Part shown: piece by piece, positions 1-6,943 of the stretch
How the letters are laid out: each line of letters opens with the position of its first letter
Position numbering within the stretch: the first letter of the stretch is position 1
From: Bacteroidota bacterium
GTDB lineage: Bacteria; Bacteroidota; Bacteroidia; Flavobacteriales_D; Crocinitomicaceae
Direction of reading: 5' to 3'
Assembly: GCA_024280155.1 (NCBI GenBank)
Contig: JAJRQQ010000005.1
Location: forward strand, 1 to 36,619
Length of the DNA: 36,619 bases
Made by a program: the position numbers and the translations under genes
Notes under the pieces: model-generated
The model's input: only the letters and a program-made list of their open reading frames with translations
Databases searched by the model: none
What the model was told of the DNA's origin: nothing

Positions 1-58
1 AGGTCTTTCCTAGGCTTCCAAGTAGGTCGCCTCCCTTTCGTTGACTTATTATATTTTT

Positions 59-1045
59 ATGAAGATAACAAATCAAATAAACAACCTGGGGTTCAACATA
101 GGTCTCCTCTCTTCAAATATTGCTTCTGCAAACCTAAAGGGATTTAATGGAATGGAGAAGGATGAAGAAGTAAAGGGTAATGGAAATAGTTATGATTTTG
201 GAGCGAGGTTTTATGATCCGAGAGTTGGGCGGTTTTTAAGTATTGATCCTAAAGCAAAAAACTATCCTTTTATGTCTCCACATTGTTATGCTGCCAATAA
301 TCCGATAAGATTCTCGGATGAAAATGGTGAGGGTCCTGGAGACAGAATTAAAGCAGCAAAAAAATTCTTAGGAATTCCTTATAAGCAACAGTATGAATGG
401 GAAAATGGAAAACAGACATTTTTAAGAACAGGTCTCGGAAAAGATGCATTAGAATTCCTTGATTGCTCAGAATTGGTTTGTAGAGTCTTAGCAGCTGATG
501 GTTTAACTCCCAAGATTAAATCAATGGCTACGCCTGATTTAATTGATTTTTTTAATAATAGTACTGAATGGCATAAGTCAGAAACCCCTAAGTCTGGAGA
601 TATTGTTCTTTGGGACGGTCATACTGGTGTGGTGGAAAGTTACAATAATGAAACAAAGGAAATAACAGTAATACATGCAACGAAATACAAAAAGAAAAGT
701 GGTGGTTCAGTTGAAAGTGTTGTTGTTGAAAAGTATAGTCTTAAATATTACAAAAAAAAGGAAGCATTTTTCTATAGGCCAGTGAATGAAAGTGGTGATA
801 ATGAAGTGTCACCAGCAATATCATCAATAATATCATCGTTCAAGTGGAGTCCGAAGAGATTTGGAGTTGTAGCAGATGCTGGAAATATTGCGCTAATAGG
901 TAGGATGTCGTCGATAAAAGGAACTATGGTATCCCCTAAAGGTACTAATAAATCGGCGAAAGTTGATTCTATAATAACTCAAAATTTAAAACCGAAAAAA
1001 GCTAAGACCATTGAGACCAATAGAGGCAAATCACTTGCTCAATAA
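59..1045 (+). CDS. Orphan Rhs C-terminal fragment with NlpC/P60-like toxin domain
   Basis: The N-terminal part carries the Rhs-core signature seen at the end of Rhs polymorphic toxins: [13 protein letters not shown], then [20 protein letters not shown]. The rest of the protein is variable. It resembles an NlpC/P60 cell-wall peptidase: a DCSELV motif (Cys at 464-466), GHTGVVE (His at 620-622) and a VIHAT motif (second His at 674-676), the usual Cys-His-His order. Such domains cleave peptidoglycan stem peptides, so the protein is read as an antibacterial toxin tip. No large Rhs shell, signal peptide or export domain is present, and the frame is stopped at 11-13 and 23-25, so this is a displaced tip rather than a full rhs gene. 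ATG 59 is the first Met; TTG 41 is also in frame. A ~60-residue tail follows the peptidase domain. Rhs-tip call firm; toxin class likely; expression in place doubtful. Confidence 0.72.
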   Translation: MKITNQINNLGFNIGLLSSNIASANLKGFNGMEKDEEVKGNGNSYDFGARFYDPRVGRFLSIDPKAKNYPFMSPHCYAANNPIRFSDENGEGPGDRIKAAKKFLGIPYKQQYEWENGKQTFLRTGLGKDALEFLDCSELVCRVLAADGLTPKIKSMATPDLIDFFNNSTEWHKSETPKSGDIVLWDGHTGVVESYNNETKEITVIHATKYKKKSGGSVESVVVEKYSLKYYKKKEAFFYRPVNESGDNEVSPAISSIISSFKWSPKRFGVVADAGNIALIGRMSSIKGTMVSPKGTNKSAKVDSIITQNLKPKKAKTIETNRGKSLAQ

Positions 1046-1152
1046 ATAACTGTTTTTCTATGTGCTAAAAATCATGAATATAATTGAACAATACAGGCTT
1101 TTGAACTATAGAGAGTAAAAAGTTAAATCGAAATATTTAAAATTAAATGATT

Positions 1153-1703
1153 ATGAAAGGTGTAATACTAACACTAGTATTCTTTGTAATAACATTTTTT
1201 TAAGCTGTGGAACAGCTTCTGAAAATGAAATGAAGATTATGTCTGGTGGGGAAAATCAACGAATTGATAGTAGTAGTTTTGTTGAAAATAATGTCGTGCA
1301 TTTAGAATCCAATAGAATGGTTTGTGGTTCTTTTATGTACGTTTTTGAGAAAGGAAAGATAGAAGTTAGAAATAATAATGTTTTAGTCAAAAAATATGAT
1401 GTTAGTGTTTGTTTTTTAGATAAAAATGGTAAAAAGATAATTTTTACAACAATAGACGACAAGAAGTTAGTTTTGTACAATTTATGTAAAAATGAGGAGA
1501 TAATTTATTTTAAGATTGAGGAAAATGAGAGTTTACAGAGAGCTGTAAAAATAAAAAATAATCGTTATCTTATTGAGCTTAAGGTTGGCTCTGCGAGGGA
1601 AGTCTATGAAATAGAAACTGAGTTAGAGAGGTTAGAGTATGTAGAGGGAGATCTCGATCATTTTAATTCCGACAATCTTGTACCCCCGCTAGCGCACGAA
1701 TAA
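1153..1703 (+). pseudogene. Candidate immunity lipoprotein for the NlpC/P60 toxin, frameshifted in the signal peptide
   Basis: ATG 1153 opens a hydrophobic leader (MKGVILTLVFFVITFF) that stops at TAA 1201, directly after a run of seven T (1195-1201). One extra T would give ITFFLSCG, a textbook lipobox, and run without a break into the open frame that continues through SCGTASENE to the TAA at 1701-1703. Without it, the only ATG start is 1230, which loses the leader. The mature part is ~165 residues, rich in Lys, Glu and Asn, and not recognised. Its place directly after a peptidoglycan-peptidase toxin suggests an outer-membrane or periplasmic immunity protein. The break may be a true mutation, phase variation, slippage on T7 or a sequencing error. 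The last residues lie in the direct repeat that also ends the next cassette. Confidence 0.55.
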
Positions 1704-1887
1704 CAAACTAAAAAGCTACTTCGCGAACCTTTCGAGGGGTTTGGCTTTTTAATTCTAAAACCACCTACCAATCTTTCACTTTTTTTTCCTATCTTTAAAC
1801 ATCGAAACACTCCAAAACATAACGCCAAAACCCCTTCAAAAAAGCAATAGCCCATACCCATTTGGGGTTAGTTTGGATGAAAGAAGT
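1683..1887 (+). repeat. Rhs cassette-boundary direct repeat, copy A
   Basis: About 205 bases closely matched at 3328-3530. Both copies begin in the last codons of the immunity gene, share an aligned TAA stop, and carry a terminator hairpin. They share an identical 40-base block (1790-1829 and 3433-3472) and a second identical block encoding PYPFGVSL. In copy A the Rhs frame continues into a full toxin; in copy B it does not. This layout fits a homologous-recombination junction between alternative Rhs tips. Confidence 0.8.
1711..1750 (+). terminator. Rho-independent terminator inside repeat copy A
   Basis: An inner stem AACCT-TTCG-AGGGGTT sits inside an outer pairing of AAAAGC with GCTTTT, ending in a T-run. 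It closes the first toxin/immunity cassette and lies upstream of the next Rhs anchor, so it should stop read-through into cassette 2. Confidence 0.55.
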
Positions 1888-2847
1888 GAAATTGGTGGGA
1901 AGTACCGTTATTCTTTTCAAGGACAAGAAGGCGATTCGGAGATAAAAGGAGAAGGGAATTCTATCAACTATAAATACCGAATGCACGACCCGAGGGTTGG
2001 GCGGTTTTTTGCGGTTGATCCGTTGGCAAGTATCTATCCTTATAATGGAGGTTATAATTTTTCTGAAAACAGAGGTATTGATGGTGTTGAACTTGAAGGA
2101 CTTGAATTTGCGAAAAATTGGACGTGGGATGTGTTTTCAACCTCAATGCAAGAGTTAAAAAAAGATCCTATCTCTATTAATCAAGGAGGTGCAGGAACAT
2201 GTGTGGTAACAGCAATAACTTATATTTGGTTACAAACAGATAAAGCTTCATTTCATAGCGCAATGATGAGTCTCTACGTGACAAAAGAGGCACAAGTAAA
2301 TAATTTTAAGATAAAGCCTAATGAGAGTATCTTTGAAGTTAAGCCAAATGCCCCCAACATCTCATCTGATGGATACGGTACTCCTACTGAGATTGGTGCT
2401 GACTGGATGGCTATAAGTTCCATTCAAAGTTCTTTAGACGCAACCTTCACAGGACTTTCAACGGATAATACGGCTGTAGGAAGAAAAGAGGTAAAATATC
2501 TCATGAAGAATTTACTAGGTTTTGATAAAGTATATGAAAAATACTATTACGGAATAGCAAGAGATGATATGGATCCAAAAGGAGTGTTAAAAAGACTTGA
2601 AGCGAATATAAAAAATGGATACAGCGTTACAATAGGGATAAACCCGAATTTAATAAATGATGGAGCTTACCCTGAGAATAGTGGTCATAGAGTTAATTTT
2701 TTAGGAAATGTCAAAGATTTGGGAAATGGATATTTTTCATTTGACATTCAATCATGGGGTAAAAAAATTAATGTTACTGTAACAGAAGAGCAATTTAAAA
2801 AATACTATAACGGGGCAACATGGGGGAAAGATTCAGAAACAGAATAA
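1873..2847 (+). CDS. Orphan Rhs C-terminal fragment with papain-like cysteine peptidase toxin domain
   Basis: The open frame begins at 1759 without an ATG and reads PYPFGVSLDERS before TTG 1873, followed by GKYRYSFQGQE and YKYRMHDPRVGRFFAVDPL, a clear Rhs core end. It is a silent or displaced tip with no native start. The C-terminal ~230 residues show a papain-like order: Gln (2182-2184) and Cys (2200-2202) in NQGGAGTC, His (2686-2688) in NSGHRVNF, then FDIQSWG, which resembles the papain NSWG block with Gln in place of Asn (an Asp lies two residues earlier). It is therefore likely a cysteine protease or amidase toxin; the substrate is unknown. Its end overlaps the next gene by 28 bases, as is common for toxin-immunity pairs. 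The Rhs part is firm; the peptidase call is moderate. Confidence 0.68.
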   Translation: MDERSEIGGKYRYSFQGQEGDSEIKGEGNSINYKYRMHDPRVGRFFAVDPLASIYPYNGGYNFSENRGIDGVELEGLEFAKNWTWDVFSTSMQELKKDPISINQGGAGTCVVTAITYIWLQTDKASFHSAMMSLYVTKEAQVNNFKIKPNESIFEVKPNAPNISSDGYGTPTEIGADWMAISSIQSSLDATFTGLSTDNTAVGRKEVKYLMKNLLGFDKVYEKYYYGIARDDMDPKGVLKRLEANIKNGYSVTIGINPNLINDGAYPENSGHRVNFLGNVKDLGNGYFSFDIQSWGKKINVTVTEEQFKKYYNGATWGKDSETE

Positions 2848-3347
2848 TTATATTGGGTATTTTAACATCGTTCGTAACCTACTCATGTTCACCTAATACG
2901 AAATTCACTAATAAAGGTGTTAGCGGGAATGCAAATGATATGAATGTGTTAACAATTAATCAGGTAAGACTCCCTGTCTTTCAAGCTATTAATATAGATT
3001 CATCTTCAAATGTGACATTTAATTGTCTAAATACTATAATTGATGATGACACCATTAAAAAAGATGATATTTATTTTAAAATTTTGGATAATAAGAATGG
3101 TCCTTTTGAATTTGTTCTTCACGATACTTTTGTCGAAAATGTGGATTACATTCTTGTATTAAACATCAACGGTAAAAGTGTTTTAAATAAATACTCCGAT
3201 TTTAAATTTAAAGTGGAGAAAGTATTTAGTGGCAGTCATACTACTTTATTGTCATATGTAAAAAATGATCAAGACACTATTTCATTTGTTAATGGTGTTT
3301 TCCAATGGCAAGGTAGCCTTCCTCGCTCCCCCACTAACCCACAATAA
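2820..3347 (+). CDS. Candidate immunity lipoprotein for the papain-like toxin
   Basis: A 175-residue protein starting inside the toxin gene (28-base overlap, different frame), which implies translational coupling. Residues 8-23 form a lipoprotein leader ending in the lipobox TYSC, with Cys 23 as the predicted lipidated residue. The mature part is beta-rich in appearance (alternating hydrophobic stretches such as DYILVLNINGKSVL) and matches no family I recognise. Position, coupling and export signal together suggest an immunity protein facing the periplasm or cell surface, which would place the toxin's target there too. The final residues, SPTNPQ, lie in the boundary repeat, so its C-terminus is set by the recombination junction. 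Immunity function is inferred from context only. Confidence 0.6.
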   Translation: MGERFRNRIIILGILTSFVTYSCSPNTKFTNKGVSGNANDMNVLTINQVRLPVFQAINIDSSSNVTFNCLNTIIDDDTIKKDDIYFKILDNKNGPFEFVLHDTFVENVDYILVLNINGKSVLNKYSDFKFKVEKVFSGSHTTLLSYVKNDQDTISFVNGVFQWQGSLPRSPTNPQ

Positions 3348-3530
3348 CAAACTAAAAAACTAACTCTCAAACCTTCCCCAAGGTTTTGCTTTTTAATTCT
3401 AAAAACCCCTACCAAACTTTCACTTTTTTTCTTATCTTTAAACATCGAAACACTCCAAAACATAACGCCAAATCTCTTTCAAAAACGCACTACCCCATAC
3501 CCATTTGGGGTTAGTTTGGACGAAAGAAGT
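3328..3530 (+). repeat. Rhs cassette-boundary direct repeat, copy B (empty anchor)
   Basis: Second copy of the 1683-1887 repeat. It ends with the anchor PYPFGVSLDERS, but the frame then reads KQTF and stops. No Rhs core, toxin or immunity gene follows; about 115 bases later comes the promoter of a housekeeping gene. This is a remnant where another cassette was lost, or the outer edge of the island. Confidence 0.8.
3369..3394 (+). terminator. Rho-independent terminator inside repeat copy B
   Basis: Perfect stem AAACCTT-CCCC-AAGGTTT followed by TGCTTTTT, at the position matching the terminator of copy A although the stem sequence differs. It ends the second cassette. Confidence 0.7.
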
Positions 3531-3644
3531 AAACAAACTTTCTAAGAACAAATAAAACTTAATACACCTGATTAATTCTTTTATTTCAAATAGAATGATT
3601 TTTTCTTTCCTGACACAAATCATTTTTCTCCCAACATTTTTAAG

Positions 3645-3652
3645 TAATTTTG
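3645..3652 (+). promoter_or_regulatory. -7 box of the ferredoxin-NADP reductase gene
   Basis: TAATTTTG matches the Bacteroidota TAnnTTTG -7 consensus and lies 19 bases before the ATG at 3672. The upstream -33 region is T-rich but not a clear TTTG. Confidence 0.5.
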
Positions 3653-3671
3653 CATTCTCAAAAATAAAAGC

Positions 3672-4682
3672 ATGATAAAAACAGATATAATTATAATTGG
3701 TGCAGGTCCTGTAGGACTGTTTACCGTATTCGAAGCAGGTTTGTTAAAGTTAAAATGTAACCTAATTGACTCTTTGGCTCAACCCGGTGGACAATGTTCT
3801 GAAATATATCCTAAAAAACCGATTTACGATATTCCTGGATTTCCCTCTATTTTAGCGGGTGATTTAATTGATAATCTAATGGAACAAATCGCTCCTTTTA
3901 AACCAGGTTTTACTCTTGGCGAAGCGGCAATCAGTATTGACAAAACGGAGAATGATACTTTCATCGTAACCACTATAAAAGGTACAAAGCATGAAGCTCC
4001 AATCGTGATGATTGCTGGTGGTCTGGGTGTTTTCGAACCTCGTAAACCGCCTATTGAGAATCTTGAAGCCTACGAAGATAAAGGGGTTGAATACATGATT
4101 AAAGACCCTGAAATGTACCGCAACAAACGTGTTGTGGTTGCTGGTGGTGGAGATTCCGCGCTAGATTGGGCAATTTATTTAACCGAAAAAAATATTGCAA
4201 GTGAAGTTTCTTTGGTTCATAGAGGTGCTTCTTTCAGAGGTCATTTAGATTCTGTACAAAAGGTAATCGACCTTTCTGAAACAGGAAAAATCAACCTTAT
4301 CACCGAAGCAGAAGTGAAAGAAATTCACGGTGATGGAAAAGTGGAAAGCTTGACGATTAAACACAAAAGAGATGGTGATTTTAACAAAGAAACAGATCAT
4401 TTTATTCCATTATTCGGTCTTAAACCAAGTCTTGGGCCAAGTGGAGATTGGGATTTAGAAATTGAAAAAAATGCCATCAAAGTAGATACGACTGATTATT
4501 CAACGAATATCCCTGGAATTTATGCTATTGGAGATATCAATACGTATGAGAATAAACTAAAATTAATTCTTTGCGGATTCCATGAAGGAACATTAGCCGT
4601 TCAGTCTGCTTTTGCGCGAATTCACCCCGAAAAGAAAAACGTATTAAAATATACAACCGTAAACGGTGTAAGTGGATTTTAA
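3672..4682 (+). CDS. Ferredoxin--NADP(+) reductase, thioredoxin-reductase-like
   Basis: A 336-residue flavoenzyme that transfers electrons between NADPH and ferredoxin or flavodoxin in the cytoplasm. The N-terminus holds the FAD-binding IIIGAGPVGLF (about residues 6-16), followed by AQPGGQC. The NADPH-binding half carries VVAGGGDSALDWAI (about 155-168), and the C-terminal FAD block is IYAIGDINTYENK. The redox CxxC of true thioredoxin reductases is absent, and the length and block order match the YumC-type (TrxR-like) ferredoxin reductases of Bacteroidota and Firmicutes. The gene has its own -7 box and terminator, so it appears monocistronic. It is the first housekeeping gene after the Rhs island. 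Confidence 0.9.
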   Translation: MIKTDIIIIGAGPVGLFTVFEAGLLKLKCNLIDSLAQPGGQCSEIYPKKPIYDIPGFPSILAGDLIDNLMEQIAPFKPGFTLGEAAISIDKTENDTFIVTTIKGTKHEAPIVMIAGGLGVFEPRKPPIENLEAYEDKGVEYMIKDPEMYRNKRVVVAGGGDSALDWAIYLTEKNIASEVSLVHRGASFRGHLDSVQKVIDLSETGKINLITEAEVKEIHGDGKVESLTIKHKRDGDFNKETDHFIPLFGLKPSLGPSGDWDLEIEKNAIKVDTTDYSTNIPGIYAIGDINTYENKLKLILCGFHEGTLAVQSAFARIHPEKKNVLKYTTVNGVSGF

Positions 4683-4703
4683 ACTTTATTAAAATAGATT
4701 TTT

Positions 4704-4737
4704 AAAAACCTCAGCGATTATTCGTTGAGGTTTTTTT
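4704..4737 (+). terminator. Terminator of the ferredoxin reductase gene
   Basis: AAAACCTCAGCG, a short ATTATT loop, CGTTGAGGTTTT, then a run of T: a strong 12-base stem with one G:T pair. Confidence 0.85.
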
Positions 4738-4783
4738 ACAGAGTATTGGTGCGTAAACTATTTTTTTCTCTACATTTACTTCC

Positions 4784-6130
4784 ATGAATAGAAAAACCAT
4801 CAACGCAGTAATCATTCTCGGAGTTATCTCTGTTTTGAGTATTCTGATGGTGCAAATATTTTGGATTAAGAATACCAATTCTTTACATGAAACAACCATT
4901 GCGATCCAAGAAAAAGAAGATAGTTTAAATATGGTTCATTTTGAAGAGCATGTGAGAATTGCTCTTCGAAATGTATTGGAAGATATCTCAAAAACAAAAG
5001 GCGACTCTTCTGACTTGGTCGGAGCTGTGAAAAAGATACAGGACGATTACTATTCCGTAGACATCAACGAAGAATTACATCCTTTCTATCTTGAGAACCT
5101 TTTAAAGCGACAATTCTATAACCAGAATGTTCAGCATAGTTTTCAATATGGTATTTACGATTGCTTCAATGATTCCATTGTTTTCGGTAAACTTATTCAA
5201 TACACGAATGAAACTGACGGTGGTTTTTTAGCTTCAGACACCATCAATAATGTAACATCCGAAGCTATGAAATGGAAAAAAGATGGACATTATTTTACCG
5301 TATTTTTTCCTGAAATCGTAACTGAAAACAATAATCAAATACAATTAAAACCCTATTCCCCTTATTTATATTTATTTATCATTGTCATTTTTGTATTACT
5401 GTTCTTTGCTTTTGCTGTTATCGTGATCCTAAAACAAAAGAAACTCTCCGAAGTGAAAACAGACTTCATTAATAACATGACCCATGAATTAAAAACACCA
5501 ATTTCAACCATCGGACTTTCTTCTGAAATGATTTTGCGTTCGGATATTGAAAAAGACCCTGAGAAGATTAAAAAATATGCTGGATTGATTTTTAAAGAAA
5601 ATAAACGTCTTGAAAAACAGGTCGAACGAGTGCTCAACGTAGCAAAATTGGACAAGAATGAAATCGTGCTGAAAAAAGAAGATTTCAATATTCACGAATT
5701 ACTTCTTGAAGTAAAAGAAACCATCGAACTGGATGGGGAAGAAAAAGATGCCGAAATTAAACTTACACTTAATTCCATAAATGCGACAACTTTAGTTGAC
5801 CCTGTTCACATAACGAATGTTGTTTATAATCTAATCGATAATGCGATAAAATATTGTGAGCAAAAACCAATCATTTCAATTCGTACTGAAGATAATGGAA
5901 ATGAAATAAAAATCACATTTCAAGACAATGGAATCGGAATAAAAAAAGAGAATGTTAAAATGATCTTTGAAAAATTCTATCGCGTCCCCACAGGGAATAT
6001 TCACAATGTCAAAGGTTTTGGAATAGGGCTTTACTACGTAAAAAAAATAATTGATACTCACAAAGGAACAATCAATGTGAAGAGCCAATATGGTGTTGGA
6101 TCGGAATTCACCATCTTTCTTCCCAAATGA
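4784..6130 (+). CDS. Membrane sensor histidine kinase
   Basis: A 448-residue two-component sensor. One transmembrane helix lies at about residues 8-28 and a second at about 195-217, enclosing a ~165-residue extracytoplasmic sensor region. The cytoplasmic part starts with the HisKA H-box FINNMTHELKTP; the phospho-acceptor is His 234 (5483-5485). An HATPase_c domain follows with the N-box NLIDNAIKYC, G1 DNGIGI, F-box FEKFYRVP and G2 GFGIGLYYVK, all intact. No response regulator lies next to it, so the partner must be encoded elsewhere. A TACATTTA -7-like box ends five bases before the ATG, suggesting a very short leader. The ligand cannot be read from the sequence. Confidence 0.9.
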   Translation: MNRKTINAVIILGVISVLSILMVQIFWIKNTNSLHETTIAIQEKEDSLNMVHFEEHVRIALRNVLEDISKTKGDSSDLVGAVKKIQDDYYSVDINEELHPFYLENLLKRQFYNQNVQHSFQYGIYDCFNDSIVFGKLIQYTNETDGGFLASDTINNVTSEAMKWKKDGHYFTVFFPEIVTENNNQIQLKPYSPYLYLFIIVIFVLLFFAFAVIVILKQKKLSEVKTDFINNMTHELKTPISTIGLSSEMILRSDIEKDPEKIKKYAGLIFKENKRLEKQVERVLNVAKLDKNEIVLKKEDFNIHELLLEVKETIELDGEEKDAEIKLTLNSINATTLVDPVHITNVVYNLIDNAIKYCEQKPIISIRTEDNGNEIKITFQDNGIGIKKENVKMIFEKFYRVPTGNIHNVKGFGIGLYYVKKIIDTHKGTINVKSQYGVGSEFTIFLPK

Positions 6131-6138
6131 TTTTTTGT

Positions 6139-6159
6139 AAGGTTTAAGGTTTAAGGTTT
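6139..6159 (+). repeat. Three tandem copies of AAGGTTT
   Basis: Three exact 7-base units directly after the histidine kinase stop, leading into the decayed ORF described next. Function unknown. Confidence 0.8.
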
Positions 6160-6384
6160 CATGACGACGAAAGAATTTTACTAGCTTATTATCTTTCCAT
6201 TTTTTTTCGCGAAAACTACCAAGTAAATTACAAAGGTGTGCAGTACGATGGCGCAACAAAAAAAATCATCGAAACAATCGCCCATTATTCGTATATACAA
6301 GATGAAGGAAAAACATACTTGATTAATGTCTATCATTTATTTGTCAGTCATGTTTGTTTCCAACGAAGAAATTACCTAGAATAA
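6148..6384 (+). pseudogene. Start-less ORF fragment of unknown family
   Basis: The 330-base gap between the kinase and the marR gene contains an open frame of about 78 codons ending in TAA at 6382-6384. It has no ATG. Its reading is protein-like, with segments such as ERILLAYYLSIFFRENY, NYKGVQYDGATKK and DEGKTYLINVYHLF. Composition is balanced and unlike random AT-rich spacer. I do not recognise the family. It is best read as the 3' remnant of a deleted gene, possibly damaged at the AAGGTTT repeats; a non-ATG start is less likely. The rest of the gap holds only the marR promoter. Confidence 0.35.
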
Positions 6385-6433
6385 AGTCCCAAACATTCCT
6401 TCATTTTCCTATGCTTGCATAAAACATTTTTGT

Positions 6434-6441
6434 TATATTTA
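6434..6441 (+). promoter_or_regulatory. -7-like box of the marR-fadN-fadA operon
   Basis: TATATTTA, one base off TAnnTTTG, 27 bases before ATG 6469. It would lead the whole three-gene operon. Confidence 0.4.
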
Positions 6442-6468
6442 CACTTCCTATAATTGGGAGTGAAAATT

Positions 6469-6930
6469 ATGGAAAAAAACAAAGAGTATTACATGGATTT
6501 TGCCATACGTCATTTGTGGCATAAAATATCCAGAATGTACAATCAGAAAGCACAAGAACAAGGCGTAACGATTTCCATTGGTTTTATTTTACTGAACATT
6601 GACAGAGAAGGTACCCCGAGTACACAGCTTGGACCTAAGATGGGGATGGAGTCAACAAGTCTTTCTCGAACATTGAAAACAATGGAAGAAAACGGATTGA
6701 TTTACCGTAAAAATGATGACGTTGATAAACGAAAAGTTTTAATATTTCTAACGGAAGAAGGAATCGAGAAAAGGCGAATTGCAAAAAAAGTGGTTGTAGG
6801 TTTTGATGAAAAACTGATTGCAAACATTCCAAAATCAAAGCTAAAAATATTCTACGAAGTAGCAGAACGTATTGATAAAACGATAGACGAAGAATTAACG
6901 TTTCGACAAACTCAAAGTAAAAAAATATAA
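6469..6930 (+). CDS. MarR-family transcriptional regulator of the fad operon
   Basis: A 153-residue winged-helix regulator. An N-terminal dimerisation helix (DFAIRHLWHKISRMYNQKA) is followed by the helix-turn-helix region, including LGPKMGMESTSLSRTLKTME, and the wing DDVDKRKVLIFLTEEG, with the D-x-R-x-x-x-hydrophobic-T pattern typical of MarR. ATG 6469 is preferred over TTG 6454, which is in frame but lies closer to the -7 box. Only 13 bases separate it from fadN, so it is cotranscribed with the beta-oxidation genes. It probably represses them and responds to an acyl-CoA or fatty acid, by analogy with fatty-acid-linked MarR proteins; the ligand is not visible. Confidence 0.85.
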   Translation: MEKNKEYYMDFAIRHLWHKISRMYNQKAQEQGVTISIGFILLNIDREGTPSTQLGPKMGMESTSLSRTLKTMEENGLIYRKNDDVDKRKVLIFLTEEGIEKRRIAKKVVVGFDEKLIANIPKSKLKIFYEVAERIDKTIDEELTFRQTQSKKI

Positions 6931-6943
6931 ATAGTTAGAAAAA

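Noticed and set aside
1..145. A second open frame from base 1 that might be the missing upstream part of the first Rhs tip
   Set aside because: It reads no recognisable Rhs sequence and stops at about 145; it is not convincing as a frameshifted core.
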